A stretch of 64,000 nt of DNA from Zoogloea sp. LCSB751 (GCF_002028455.1 NZ_MWUM01000022.1:27599-91598); one strand, 5' to 3'; counted from the stretch's first letter, positions 52,252 through 61,707 are shown. Program-made: numbers and translations. Notes: a model not told the origin generated them from the sequence alone.

Positions 52252-53325
52252 TCAGTCCGCAACCTGCAGCGGCAGCCCCTTGCGGTTGCGGCCGTAGATG
52301 CGGGGGCGGAAGTGGTTGTCGATGATCGGCGTCAGCGCGTTCATCAGCATCACCGCGAAAGCCACCCCTTCCGGATAGCCGGCCCAGGTGCGGATTACGT
52401 AGGTCAGCAGGCCACAGCCGAAACCGAACACGAAGCGGCCCGCCGGCGAATTGGGCGAGGTGACGTAGTCGGTGGCGATGAAGAAGGCACCGAGCATCAC
52501 GCCACCGGACATCAGATGGGTCTGGGCGTCGAGGAAATGGGCCGGATCGTAGGCGTTCAGCGCAACGGCGGGCAGTGCGACACCGAGCAGCATGGCCACC
52601 GGAATGTGCCAGCTGATGATGCGCTTGATGATCAGCATCAGGCCGCCGGCGATGATCAGCCAGGCCGCCGTCTCGCCCATGCTGCCGGCGCGCTCGCCGA
52701 TCATCGACAGGGCCGGGGCGTGGGCCGCCGACTGCAGCAGATCGACGCCACGGGACATTTCGGTCTTCGAGAAGCCCAGCGTGGTGGCGCTGGTCATCGC
52801 GTCGAAAGCCGCCGGGATACCCTTGAAGAGAATCACCAGCCCATCCAGCGGGCCCGGCGAGCCCTCGGCGAAGAGCGGCGCGGCGCCGACCCAGGAGGTC
52901 ATCTGCACGGGGAAGGAGATCAGCAGCGCAACGCGGGCCACCATCGCCGGGTTGAAGAGGTTCTGGCCGAGGCCGCCGAAGGCGTGCTTGCCGAGGACGA
53001 TGCCGAACAGGCCGCCGAAGGCGCCGATCCACCAGGGCGCCCACGGCGGCAGGGACACCGCCAGCAGCCAGCCGGTGAGGATCGCCGAGCCGTCGGTGAG
53101 CGCCTTGCTGGCCTGGCGGTCCATGGCACGCAGGAAGAAGGCTTCGCCGAGCATCGCCGAGGCGATGGTGATCAGCCACAGGTAGATCGACGGCCAGCCG
53201 TACAGCCAGAAGCCATACAGCGTGGACGGGGCCAGCGCGACCATCACGGTCGCCATGATGCGGCCGGGATTGTTGGAGGTGGTGGTGTACGGTGCGGCGA
53301 CCGGACTGCCGAGGTTCTCGTTCAT
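52252..53325 (-). CDS. rnfD: Electron transport complex protein RnfD
   Basis: 357 residues with about ten membrane segments. The flavinylation motif MTSATTLGFSK lies near residue 180, where FMN is attached through phosphoester to a threonine. RnfD is a membrane subunit of the ion-translocating ferredoxin:NAD+ oxidoreductase (Rnf/Rsx). It overlaps rnfC by 4 bp and is followed after 30 bp by the sensor kinase gene. GC-rich, matching neighbours. Confidence 0.95.
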   Translation of the reverse strand: MNENLGSPVAAPYTTTSNNPGRIMATVMVALAPSTLYGFWLYGWPSIYLWLITIASAMLGEAFFLRAMDRQASKALTDGSAILTGWLLAVSLPPWAPWWIGAFGGLFGIVLGKHAFGGLGQNLFNPAMVARVALLISFPVQMTSWVGAAPLFAEGSPGPLDGLVILFKGIPAAFDAMTSATTLGFSKTEMSRGVDLLQSAAHAPALSMIGERAGSMGETAAWLIIAGGLMLIIKRIISWHIPVAMLLGVALPAVALNAYDPAHFLDAQTHLMSGGVMLGAFFIATDYVTSPNSPAGRFVFGFGCGLLTYVIRTWAGYPEGVAFAVMLMNALTPIIDNHFRPRIYGRNRKGLPLQVAD

Positions 53326-54842
53326 ACCGTTTCTCCTTGAGCCTGACCGCTATCCTTGGCCGGCGCCTTGGCTGCGGCCGCCTTGGCCGCCGCAGCGGCA
53401 TCCTTCTCGGCCTTGCGGCGCGCGGCGGCTTCGGCCTTTTCCTGTTTCTCCCGTTCGATGCGCGCGCTGCGGGCTTCGGCCAGGCGCTTGGTGGCATCGG
53501 TGCGCAGCTTGACGCGCTCGGCGGCCATCAGCTCGCCCTTGGCGTAGCTGAAGTACTGCACCAGCGGGATGTGCGACGGACACACATAAGCGCAGCAACC
53601 GCAGGAGATGCAGTCGCCGAGGGCATAGCCCTCCGCCCCCTCGAAGTCCTCGACGCGGATGTGCGCCGCCATCTCCATCGGCAGCAGGCCCATCGGGCAG
53701 GCGTCGGCACAGGTGCCGCAGCGGATGCACGGGCCGGCTTCCGGCGTGGCCGCTTCGGCGGCGTTGAAGGCCAGGATGCCGGAGGCGCCCTTGACCAGCG
53801 GGATGCGGTCGTGGGCCAGCGGCGTGCCCATCATCGGTCCGCCGAGGATCAGGCGGGCCGGGTCGCCCTTCAGGCCGACGAAGGCCAGCAGGTCGGCGAC
53901 CAGCGTGCCGAGCGGCGCGTAGATGTTGCCCGGCGTGGCGATCGCCCCACCGTTGAGGGTGACGATGCGCTCCACCAGCGGCTGGCCGAGGCGCACCGCC
54001 TTATGCACGGCGGCGCAGGTGGATACGTTGTGGACCAGCACGCCGACTTCCGCCGCGCGGGCGTTGGACGGCACTTCCTTGCCGGTAAGGGTCTGGATCA
54101 GCTGCTTGTCGGAGCCCATCGGGTAGCGGGTCGGCACCGGGCAGATCTTCACTTCGGAGAAGGACGCGGCGGCCTTGCGCATCGCGGCGATGGCCTCCGG
54201 CTTGTTGTCCTCGATGCCGACCAGCGCCTCTTTGGCGCCGATGGCATGCATGACGAGGCGGACGCCATCGACGACCTGGTCGGCGAAGTCGCGCATGATG
54301 CGGTCGTCGCTGGACAGGTAGGGCTCGCACTCGCCGCCGTTGACGATCAGGGTTTCCACCTTGAGGCGCTTGCCGAGTGCGAACTTGACCGCCGACGGGA
54401 AGGTCGCGCCGCCCAAGCCGACGACGCCGGCCGCGGCCGCCTTGCGGGCGATCTCTTCCGGGGCCAGTGCGAAAGGATCGGCAACCTGCTCGGTGTCGAT
54501 CCAGCGGTCCTGGCCGTCGGACTCGATGGTGATGGCGCGGAAGGGCAGGCCCGAGGCGTGCGGCGCGGTCACGTCGCCGATGGCGAACACGGTGCCCGAT
54601 ACCGGCGCATGGATCGGCGCCGAAATGTTGCCCTGGGCATCCGCCAGCAGCTGGCCCTTGAGCACCTGCTGACCGACCACCACAATGGGGCGCGCGGCAC
54701 CGCCGACGTGCTGGCTCAGCGGCATGTAGACGCGCTCGGGCGTCGGCAGGATGCGCAGGGGGACATCGGCGGCCGGACGCTTGTGGTCATCCGGGTGTAC
54801 GCCCCAGCTGGGCTCTTTGAAGAAGCGGTCGAGGAATCCCAT
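53322..54842 (-). CDS. rnfC: Electron transport complex protein RnfC
   Basis: 506 residues. The N-terminal RnfC/SLBB-type region leads to the flavin and NADH site (GVVGLGGATFPSAVKFALG, LIVNGGECEPYLSSDDRI). Two [4Fe-4S] motifs near 375-425 read CIRCGTCADACP and CISCGCCAYVCPS. A charged Ala/Lys-rich tail (about 440-500) is typical of proteobacterial RnfC. It is the peripheral NADH-side subunit of the complex. It lies 10 bp after rnfB. Confidence 0.95.
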   Translation of the reverse strand: MGFLDRFFKEPSWGVHPDDHKRPAADVPLRILPTPERVYMPLSQHVGGAARPIVVVGQQVLKGQLLADAQGNISAPIHAPVSGTVFAIGDVTAPHASGLPFRAITIESDGQDRWIDTEQVADPFALAPEEIARKAAAAGVVGLGGATFPSAVKFALGKRLKVETLIVNGGECEPYLSSDDRIMRDFADQVVDGVRLVMHAIGAKEALVGIEDNKPEAIAAMRKAAASFSEVKICPVPTRYPMGSDKQLIQTLTGKEVPSNARAAEVGVLVHNVSTCAAVHKAVRLGQPLVERIVTLNGGAIATPGNIYAPLGTLVADLLAFVGLKGDPARLILGGPMMGTPLAHDRIPLVKGASGILAFNAAEAATPEAGPCIRCGTCADACPMGLLPMEMAAHIRVEDFEGAEGYALGDCISCGCCAYVCPSHIPLVQYFSYAKGELMAAERVKLRTDATKRLAEARSARIEREKQEKAEAAARRKAEKDAAAAAKAAAAKAPAKDSGQAQGETV

Positions 54843-54852
54843 GATGGCGTAC

Positions 54853-55386
54853 TCAGCTGGCGGAAGAAGCGGGTTGCGGCCAGACCCAGTGCTGCAGGGT
54901 CACCGGAATGGGCATCAGGCTCAGCGCCTCGGTGGGGCACACATTGACGCACGACGAGCAGCCCGTGCAGGCCTCGCGGATCACGTTGTGCACCTGCTTG
55001 GCGGCACCGATGATGGCGTCGGTCGGGCAGACCTTCAGGCAGCGGCTGCAACCGATGCAGATCTCCTCGGTCACGTCGGCGATCTGCGGGCCGGAATCCA
55101 CCACCGCGGAAAGGTCCACCTTGATACCCAGCTTGGCCGCCAGGGCTTCGGCCGTCGCCTTGCCGCCCGGCGGACACAGGGTGACCTGCGCCTCGCCCTT
55201 GGCCAGCGCAGCGGCGGCCTGGGCACAGCCCACGTAGCCGCACTGGCCGCACTGGGAACCCGGCAGCATGGCCTGGATCTCGGCTTCGAGCGGGTTCTCC
55301 TCGACCGCCAGGTAGCGCGACGCTGCACCGAGCATGCTGCCCAGGGCGAGACCCATCAAGGAAAGACTTCCGACTGATACCAACAT
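54853..55386 (-). CDS. rnfB: Electron transport complex iron-sulfur protein RnfB
   Basis: 177 residues. An N-terminal membrane anchor (SLSLMGLALGSMLGAASRYL) precedes the Fe-S domain with CGQCGYVGCAQ and a distal Cys in TLCPPGGKATAEAL. Two ferredoxin motifs follow: CIGCSRCLKVCPTDAI and CTGCSSCVNVCPTEAL. RnfB accepts electrons from ferredoxin on the cytoplasmic side. Cysteine count and spacing are complete. 28 bp after rnfA. Confidence 0.95.
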   Translation of the reverse strand: MLVSVGSLSLMGLALGSMLGAASRYLAVEENPLEAEIQAMLPGSQCGQCGYVGCAQAAAALAKGEAQVTLCPPGGKATAEALAAKLGIKVDLSAVVDSGPQIADVTEEICIGCSRCLKVCPTDAIIGAAKQVHNVIREACTGCSSCVNVCPTEALSLMPIPVTLQHWVWPQPASSAS

Positions 55387-55414
55387 GATGATCGTCCTCG
55401 TTTCTGGTTTCTGA

Positions 55415-55996
55415 TTAGCTCGCGGCGATGCCCGAGAACCCCATGAAAGCCATGGCCAGCATCCCGGCCACGATGAAGGCGATCGGCGGGCCGGCGAACA
55501 GGCGCGGCACCTGGACCAGCGCCAGGCGCTCGCGCAGGCCGGCGAAGATCACCATCACCAGGCTGTAGCCGAGGGACGACGCGAAGGCGAACAGGGTCGC
55601 GTTGATGAAGCTCATGTGGCCTTCAACCAGCAGCAGGGCGACGCCCAGCACCGCACAGTTGGTGGTGATCAGCGGCAGGTAGATGCCGAGCATCTGGAAC
55701 AGCTCGGGCGAGACCTTCTTGATCGTCATCTCGGTGAATTGCACCGCCGAGGCGATCACCAGGATGAAGGTCACGGTGCGCAGGAAACCCAGCCCGTAGG
55801 CGTCGAGCAGGTAGGTCTGCACGGCCCAGTCGGCCATCGACGAGACGGTGATCACGAAGGTTGTCGCGAAGCCCATCCCCGCGGCGGTGTCGATGCGCGT
55901 GGTCACCCCCATGAAGGAGCACAGCCCGAGGAAGCGGGCGAGGATCACGTTATTGACCAGCGCCGCGCTGATCATGATCATGGCAAATTCTTTCAT
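55415..55996 (-). CDS. rnfA: Electron transport complex protein RnfA
   Basis: 193 residues, six membrane segments. The family opening ISAALVNNVILARFLGLCSF, followed by MGVTTRIDTAAGMG, is clear, with a second conserved half TTNCAVLGVALLLVEG. RnfA and RnfE form the antiparallel membrane core of the complex; the buried cysteines (LGLCSF, TNCAVLG) fit the shared Fe-S site. It starts 15 bp after the rseC-like gene. Confidence 0.95.
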   Translation of the reverse strand: MKEFAMIMISAALVNNVILARFLGLCSFMGVTTRIDTAAGMGFATTFVITVSSMADWAVQTYLLDAYGLGFLRTVTFILVIASAVQFTEMTIKKVSPELFQMLGIYLPLITTNCAVLGVALLLVEGHMSFINATLFAFASSLGYSLVMVIFAGLRERLALVQVPRLFAGPPIAFIVAGMLAMAFMGFSGIAAS

Positions 55997-56011
55997 GGTC
56001 TTGTCCCAAGT

Positions 56012-56533
56012 CTATTTGCAGGTTTCATCGGGGCGGGCCCGACGCAGAAAACGGGGGGTCGCCTCGCCGCGCACGGCCAGACGGTGGGCGCCGATGCGCG
56101 CCACGAGCAGCCCGAAGGCCAGGCCCGCGGCCATGCCGAGCATGGACAGCGGATCGCTTTCATAAGCCGACTGCGCAAACGCGCCACCACCCAGGGCCGC
56201 CACCAGCGGAAAGCCGTAAGCCAACGCGGCGGCCTTCAGCAGCGTGCTGTTGTGGACGCCGACCACGATCCGCTCGCCCTCGCGCAGCTCGCCGGGCCCC
56301 GGCGGGTTGTCGAGGCGGAAGCGGCGGGACTGGAGGCGGCTGGCGACCGAGCCGATACCGGCCGCGCCGTGGCTCCCGCAACTGGCGCTGGAGGCGCAGC
56401 TGCCACAGCTGGTGGTCTGCTCCGGCTCGAGCCAGGCCCAGCCCGGCTCGACGCGGACGACGCGGGCGATGCCCTCCACCATGGAGGTGCTGGAGTCCTG
56501 GCTCATGCTGACGATCTCGCGGGTGGCGTTCAT
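56012..56533 (-). CDS. rseC: SoxR-reducing system protein RseC family
   Basis: 173 residues. The N-terminal domain has the family cysteine cluster CGSCASSASCGSHG (about 43-56). Two adjacent hydrophobic segments at about 104-124 and 130-150 (AALAYGFPLVAALGGGAFA, MLGMAAGLAFGLLVARIGA) complete the family layout. In E. coli RseC works with the Rsx (Rnf) complex to keep SoxR reduced. Its place inside this rnf operon, between rnfE and rnfA, supports the name. Its exact start among three in-frame ATGs is uncertain. Confidence 0.85.
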   Translation of the reverse strand: MNATREIVSMSQDSSTSMVEGIARVVRVEPGWAWLEPEQTTSCGSCASSASCGSHGAAGIGSVASRLQSRRFRLDNPPGPGELREGERIVVGVHNSTLLKAAALAYGFPLVAALGGGAFAQSAYESDPLSMLGMAAGLAFGLLVARIGAHRLAVRGEATPRFLRRARPDETCK

Positions 56534-56564
56534 GATCGGGATGAATGCTTGGCGCTGTAGCGAC

Positions 56565-57251
56565 TCAGACCGCGTGGGCGCCGGCCATCTGAATTTCCTT
56601 GCCGGCCCGCAGGTCGAGCACGCGCTTGACCACCACCAGCAGGCCGGTGACGATGAAGCCGCCCGGCGGCAGGATCATCATCAGCACGCCCATGTCGGCG
56701 GGCAGCAGGCGCATCTCGATGACCTTGAAGGAGTTGCCGAGCAGCAGCGAGGCGTCGGCGAACAGCGTGCCGGAGCCGATGATTTCCCGCACCGCGCCGA
56801 TCACGGTCAGCGCGATGGTGAAGCCGAGGCCCATGAACAGGCCGTCGAGCAATGCCGGGAACGCGGGCTGCTTGGCGGCGAAGGCCTCCAGCCGGGCCAG
56901 CGGCAGACAGTTGGAGACGATCAGCGGGATGAACAGGCCGAGCACCTTGTAGAGCTCGTGCATCCAGGCGTTCATCGCCAGATCGACGAGGGTCACCATG
57001 GCGGCCACGATCAGGATGTAGACCGGGATCCGCACTTCGGTGGTGATCTGGTTGCGAAACACCGCCACCAGGTAGCTCGAGGCGGCCATCACGACGGCGG
57101 TGGCGAGCCCCATGCCGAAGCCGTTGGTGGCGCTGGTCGTCATGGCCATCGTCGGGCACATGCCGAGCAGCATGCTGAAGACCCCGTTGTTGTCCCACAG
57201 GCCATCCTTGACGATGGTGGAATACTGGTTCGAGTTTTCGGCGTTCGACAT
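56565..57251 (-). CDS. rnfE: Electron transport complex protein RnfE
   Basis: 228 residues, six membrane segments, homologous in layout to RnfA. It has NNGVFSMLLGMCPTMAMTTS and LGLFIPLIVSNCLPLARLEA with the paired membrane cysteines. It starts 1 bp after rnfG, with GGGAG formed by the last codons of that gene. The 31-bp gap to the rseC-like gene keeps it in the same operon. Confidence 0.95.
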   Translation of the reverse strand: MSNAENSNQYSTIVKDGLWDNNGVFSMLLGMCPTMAMTTSATNGFGMGLATAVVMAASSYLVAVFRNQITTEVRIPVYILIVAAMVTLVDLAMNAWMHELYKVLGLFIPLIVSNCLPLARLEAFAAKQPAFPALLDGLFMGLGFTIALTVIGAVREIIGSGTLFADASLLLGNSFKVIEMRLLPADMGVLMMILPPGGFIVTGLLVVVKRVLDLRAGKEIQMAGAHAV

Positions 57252-57252
57252 T

Positions 57253-57891
57253 TCAATTGCTCCCGGTCAGCGTGTCCTTGTTCGCGGCATAGAACTCCTG
57301 CCCGCGCCGTATGGCGGCCACCACGCCGCGCGGCGTGATCGTCGCGCCGGCGAACTGGTCGAAATCCCCACCATCCTTCTTGACCTTCCAGCGCTCGATG
57401 GACGGATTGCCCAGCGAGAGGCCGGTGAAGCGCTCGATCCACGGGCCCTTCTTCACCTCGATCTTGTCGCCCAGGCCCGGGGTTTCCTTGTGGGCCAGCA
57501 CGCGCACGCCGAGCAGCTTGCCGCCGGCATCGATGCCCATCATCAGGCGGATCTCACCGGCGTAGCCGGTGCCGAAGATCTCGTAGGCCACGCCGGTCAC
57601 CTGCTTGTCCTTGCGGGCGCGATAGACGGTGATCTCCTTGCCCTCTTCGTTCCTGACGGTGAGGGTGTCGAGGACCGGGTTGTTGTCGTGGATGTTGTCG
57701 GGCAGAACCTGGCTGAGGGAGTTCTGCTTGTCCTCGAGGGCGCGGGCGGCGATGTCGTCGAGGGTGACATCGTTGGTCAGCGCCATCACCAGACCGAAGC
57801 CGAGACAGAAGGCGAACAGGATCACCCCGTGGATGTAGGGTTTCGGCTTGACGGCGACCGGAGCAATCGGCGAATCGTGCGTGGCGTTCAT
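57253..57891 (-). CDS. rnfG: Electron transport complex protein RnfG
   Basis: 212 residues. One N-terminal membrane segment (GVILFAFCLGFGLVMALT) is followed by a periplasmic FMN-binding domain with the flavinylation motif FAGATITPRGVVAAI near 185 and ETPGLGDKIEVKKGPWIERF upstream. FMN is bound covalently to the threonine of the S/A-GAT motif. It is the first gene of the operon; the promoter should lie in the 250-bp spacer above it. Confidence 0.95.
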   Translation of the reverse strand: MNATHDSPIAPVAVKPKPYIHGVILFAFCLGFGLVMALTNDVTLDDIAARALEDKQNSLSQVLPDNIHDNNPVLDTLTVRNEEGKEITVYRARKDKQVTGVAYEIFGTGYAGEIRLMMGIDAGGKLLGVRVLAHKETPGLGDKIEVKKGPWIERFTGLSLGNPSIERWKVKKDGGDFDQFAGATITPRGVVAAIRRGQEFYAANKDTLTGSN

Positions 57892-58086
57892 GATCTGTCG
57901 AAATAAGGGGGTTTGCCCTGATTTAGCAGGTCTTGTGCCAATGGCTTGCGGAGGTGCCGGAAGGCCTGGAATTGCAGTGTTTTACAGTCTTTGCGGGGGT
58001 TTGGCGGATGGATGGCGGGCCAGGTTTTGTGGAGGAGACGCTACATGGCCCGGTTTGTCGCACGTATAAAGACAACAAACGACAAA

Positions 58087-58132
58087 GCCTTGTTTAATCG
58101 TCATTTTTACCCGCGGCATATATAAACAAGGC
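58087..58132 (-). terminator. Long-loop hairpin downstream of the PAS/GGDEF-like gene
   Basis: GCCTTGTTTA (58087-58096) and TAAACAAGGC (58123-58132) are perfect inverted 10-bp arms with a 26-base AT-rich spacer. They lie 14 bp after the minus-strand stop at 58146 and are followed in that direction by TTTGTCGTTTG. It may be a terminator, or an operator or FNR-like region for rnfG, whose start is 196 bp further on. Confidence 0.45.
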
Positions 58133-58145
58133 GTAAACAGCGGTC

Positions 58146-59951
58146 TTACACGGGGGCCTGGGCCCGCCGGGCGGCCTCGATCAGCATGGCCTGGGCGTCG
58201 GCGCAGGCGGCCTGGGCAGGCGCTTCGCCGACGCCCACGTCGAGGCCGATGGCGTGGCCGTCTATGCGCAGCGGATGCGCGAGCAGTTCGACCAGGGTGG
58301 CGGTCAGGCGCGCGCGCCCCTGCGGCGATGCCGGTGCCTCCGGCAATGCCCCCGCCCACGCCAGCACCGCCGGCCGGAAGTCGGAGATCAGCACGGCGAA
58401 GCCGCTGCCGTGGCGGGTCACGCAGTTGCAGTCGCTGTGCAGGACGCGCAGGCGCTTGCCGCTTTCCACCAGAACCCGCTCGGCCATCGCCGGGCCGTGC
58501 TCGGCGGCAATCCGCTCCAGGGACAGGATCGCCAGATGTACGACCATGAAGGGGTAGCCGGCGATGGTCGAATGGACAAACACGTGCTGCAGGCGGTCGA
58601 GGAACAGGCTGAAGCCGAGCAGGCCGGTGGCGTTGTCGAAGAACAGACGGCGGCGGGCTTCCTCCTGGGCTTCGCGGCTGCTGCTGACGTCGGTGATGAA
58701 ACCCTCCAGGCCGAGGAACTCGCCGCGGCTGGAGTGAATGCCGCGCCCCTGCTCCCACACCCAGCGGGTCTGGCCGTCCCGGTCGACGATGCGGTAGCTG
58801 AGCTCGTAGCGCTCCCGCCGGGCCAGGCGCATCTGCACGTAGTTCCAGACGAAGTCCCGATCCTCGGGGTGGATCAGATCGGCAAAGCTGGCGGAGCGGT
58901 TGTCCACCAGTTCCAGCGGCGTGTAGCCGGTCAGCTCGAAACAGCCCTCGCTGACGAACTCCATCGTCCACTCCTTGTCGTTCTGCCCGCGATAGATCAT
59001 CCCCGGCAGGTTGTCGAGCATGGTGTGCAGGCTGCGCCGCTGGGCGCGCAGGGCTTCCTCGCCGCGCCGCCGCTGGTCGATGTCGAGGAGCATGCCGGCG
59101 ATGCCGGCCTCACCGCCGGCCGGCAGTTCCACCGGCCAGGCACGCAATTCCACCCAGCGCGGTCCGGATGTACGGGCCGCGAGCAGACGGACTTCAAGGG
59201 TCAGTCCATCCCGTTCGCCGGCCTGCAACTGACGCAGCCCCTTGGTCAGCGCGGCCCGATCTTCCACCGGGAAGAGTTGCAGGAATGGCGCGCCCAGACT
59301 GTCCGCCGCCGGTCGGCCGGTACTCCGCTCCCAGCGGGAATTCAGATAGGCCACATGCAGCTGGGCATCCAGCGCAAACAGGATCTCCCCGGCGCCGTGG
59401 ACGAAGCGATTGCCCCAATGGCGGTCCGCACCGGCGCCATCGTCCTCGGGCAGGGAGAAATGCAGCAGCGCCATTGGCGAGCGGTCGGCGCGGAACAGGC
59501 TGACCCGTGCCGGCCAGGACACACCGTCGGCCCGCAGCAGGGTGATCACGCCATCGCAGGCCGGAGTGTCCGCCCCCAGCAGTTCGGCCAGGCGACCGTG
59601 GTGCTGGGGATGGACGATGTTGTCGAGGGGCATGCCGATCAGTTCGTCGCCGCGCTCCTCGAGGCCGAGGGCCTTGAGGAGCGCCCGGTTGGCGTGGGCA
59701 ATGCGCCCGCTTTCGGCGAGCACCGCCGGCTGGCCGCTGTGCTGGGCGAACTGGCTGAGGGAAGGGTCCGCCAGCGCCGGGCCGTTGGGCCGGGCGGCGG
59801 CGAGGCGCCGGCCGCCGAAACACAGCGCCGTCCATGCCAACCCGGGGATCAGCGGCAGCATGGTGAGGACCGGGGCATGGCGACCGGCATCGCCGCAGAC
59901 GATGACGGCCAGCACCGAAACCAGCAGCGTCGCAAATAGATAGAGGGTCAT
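58146..59951 (-). CDS. Membrane PAS-sensor protein with a degenerate GGDEF-like domain
   Basis: About 601 residues. Two N-terminal hydrophobic segments (LYLFATLLVSVLAVIVCG, MLPLIPGLAWTALCFGG) are followed by PAS domains at about 65-170, 180-300 and 310-430 (YRIVDRDGQTRWVWEQGRGI). A C-terminal domain of about 165 residues aligns with GGDEF proteins (FDNATGLLGFSLFLDRLQHV) but has RHGSGFAVLI in place of the GGDEF signature. It is probably catalytically inactive and may bind nucleotide or act through partners. Divergent from the NarX-like kinase gene, and possibly functionally linked with it. Confidence 0.85.
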   Translation of the reverse strand: MTLYLFATLLVSVLAVIVCGDAGRHAPVLTMLPLIPGLAWTALCFGGRRLAAARPNGPALADPSLSQFAQHSGQPAVLAESGRIAHANRALLKALGLEERGDELIGMPLDNIVHPQHHGRLAELLGADTPACDGVITLLRADGVSWPARVSLFRADRSPMALLHFSLPEDDGAGADRHWGNRFVHGAGEILFALDAQLHVAYLNSRWERSTGRPAADSLGAPFLQLFPVEDRAALTKGLRQLQAGERDGLTLEVRLLAARTSGPRWVELRAWPVELPAGGEAGIAGMLLDIDQRRRGEEALRAQRRSLHTMLDNLPGMIYRGQNDKEWTMEFVSEGCFELTGYTPLELVDNRSASFADLIHPEDRDFVWNYVQMRLARRERYELSYRIVDRDGQTRWVWEQGRGIHSSRGEFLGLEGFITDVSSSREAQEEARRRLFFDNATGLLGFSLFLDRLQHVFVHSTIAGYPFMVVHLAILSLERIAAEHGPAMAERVLVESGKRLRVLHSDCNCVTRHGSGFAVLISDFRPAVLAWAGALPEAPASPQGRARLTATLVELLAHPLRIDGHAIGLDVGVGEAPAQAACADAQAMLIEAARRAQAPV

Positions 59952-60135
59952 GGTTGGAGTCCGAGGGCGTGAGGTCCGCGCCCACACAGGGCGGCGTCCG
60001 CATCAAGCAGGATTCACTCCATCCCGTACCGCAAGGCACCGACAGCACACATACGGCCTCCGTTTCCCACAAGGCGCAAAAGTTGCTTAGAGAGAACAGC
60101 GCATCCACCGATGAGCCATTGCCAACGAAGCTTCC

Positions 60136-61707
60136 GTGCTGAAACGCTACCCGCTCCTGTCCCGCCTGAGCCTCATGCTGAGCTGTCTCGCCAGCCTGTG
60201 CGCGGCCTTGTTCCTCACCGCCGGGGCCGCTGGCCGCCTGGAGGAGGCCGCCCGCCTGGCCCCCGGCAGCCTGGCGGCCAGCCGTCTGGCAGGCATCCAG
60301 CTGATGGAGATCGTGTTGGCGCTGGCCTTCGTGACCGGCTGCCTGATCACCCTGCGGCTTGCCTACCGGACCCTGGCGCAACGCACCGACTGTGCGCTAG
60401 CCCGCCTGGCCGCGCACACGGGCGGTGCAGATGGGCCGGTCGGCGGCAGCGACGAAATCGACCGGCTCGTACGCGCGCTGGATGGCATATCGGCCCAACT
60501 GGCCTGTCGCCTGGCCGACAGCGAACGCCTGTCCCGCCACGCCCGTGAGCAAGAGCGCTTCGCCACCCGCTCGCTGGAGTTCATCTACCGGGCCTGTACC
60601 TGTCTGGCCGAGAACAACGCCAGTGCCCAGTGGCTGAGCGCCTTGCTCGAGGACATGGCCGACTGCCTGCGCGCCCGCAGCTGCTCGCTGGGCGTCCTCA
60701 CGCCCCTCGCCGAGAGCCTCGGCGTACCGACCCGCCTGGGCGCACCGCGGGTCGCCGCGCTGCTCGATGAGTTCGATGCGGAAACGCTCGCCCGCAAGGG
60801 CGGTCTGCGCCGCCAGGTCAGCAAGCCCGATGGCGAGCTGATCGAACTGGCGGTGCCGGTACGCGACGCCGACGGGATCTATGGCGTCCTGGTGGTGGAG
60901 GCGCGCAGCGACGTGCTCTTCGAAAGCCGCCACAGCCGGCTGGTGGATGCGGTGGCCAGCCTGTTCGCCCTGTCCCTCGGCAGCCTGCAGCGCAACCAGC
61001 GCCGCCGCCGGCTGGCCGTGATGGACGAACGCAACGCGATCGCCGGTGAGCTGCACGACTCCCTGGCCCAGGCCTTGTCCTACATGAAGCTGCAGATTGC
61101 CCGCCTGCACCTGGAGATCGGGCGCAGTTGCGGCGGCTGCGCGCCGGGCGGCAGGGTCCAGGAGATCTCCGGCGACATCAAGACCGGCCTCGACAGTGCC
61201 TACCGCGATCTACGCGAACTGCTGTCGGCCTTCCGCACCAGCATGCCGCCCGGCGGCCTGCAGCAGGGCATCCGCGAAGTGGTGGAGGAGCTGTCGGCCC
61301 GCGCCGGCACCGAGATCGGCCTCGACTATCGGCTCGGCGACACGCTGCTGTCGGTCAACGAGGAATTCCACCTGCTGCAGATCGTCCGCGAAGCGCTGAC
61401 CAACGTGATCCGCCACGCCCGCGCCGAGCATGCACTGATCCGCGTGGACTGCGAAGCCGGCGAAGTGGTCGTGCAGGTGGACGACGACGGCCGCGGCATT
61501 CCGGCCGACAGCGGCGGCGAAGGCCATCACGGCGTCTCGATCATGCATGACCGAGCCCGCCAACTGGCCGGCAGCCTGGCCCTCAAGCCCGGCACCGGCG
61601 GTCGCGGCACCCGCGTGGAGCTGCGCTTCCGCCCCCGGGCCGCCCCATCGCCCACATCCCCCCCATTCGCAACCGACAGGGACAACGCCCATGCACAGCC
61701 CCACTGA
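60136..61707 (+). CDS. NarX/DegS-type sensor histidine kinase with HAMP and GAF domains
   Basis: 523 residues. Two membrane segments at about 10-32 and 55-75 enclose a short periplasmic loop. HAMP (about 75-130) and GAF (about 150-300) follow. The HisKA_3 motif is MDERNAIAGELHDSLAQALS, and HATPase motifs are REALTNVIRHARA, DDDGRGIP and GHHGVSIMHDRA. The cysteine pattern RSCGGCAPGG after the phospho-acceptor helix is unusual. The start is a GTG. It overlaps its response regulator gene by 17 bp, so the pair is coupled. Confidence 0.92.
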   Translation: MLKRYPLLSRLSLMLSCLASLCAALFLTAGAAGRLEEAARLAPGSLAASRLAGIQLMEIVLALAFVTGCLITLRLAYRTLAQRTDCALARLAAHTGGADGPVGGSDEIDRLVRALDGISAQLACRLADSERLSRHAREQERFATRSLEFIYRACTCLAENNASAQWLSALLEDMADCLRARSCSLGVLTPLAESLGVPTRLGAPRVAALLDEFDAETLARKGGLRRQVSKPDGELIELAVPVRDADGIYGVLVVEARSDVLFESRHSRLVDAVASLFALSLGSLQRNQRRRRLAVMDERNAIAGELHDSLAQALSYMKLQIARLHLEIGRSCGGCAPGGRVQEISGDIKTGLDSAYRDLRELLSAFRTSMPPGGLQQGIREVVEELSARAGTEIGLDYRLGDTLLSVNEEFHLLQIVREALTNVIRHARAEHALIRVDCEAGEVVVQVDDDGRGIPADSGGEGHHGVSIMHDRARQLAGSLALKPGTGGRGTRVELRFRPRAAPSPTSPPFATDRDNAHAQPH

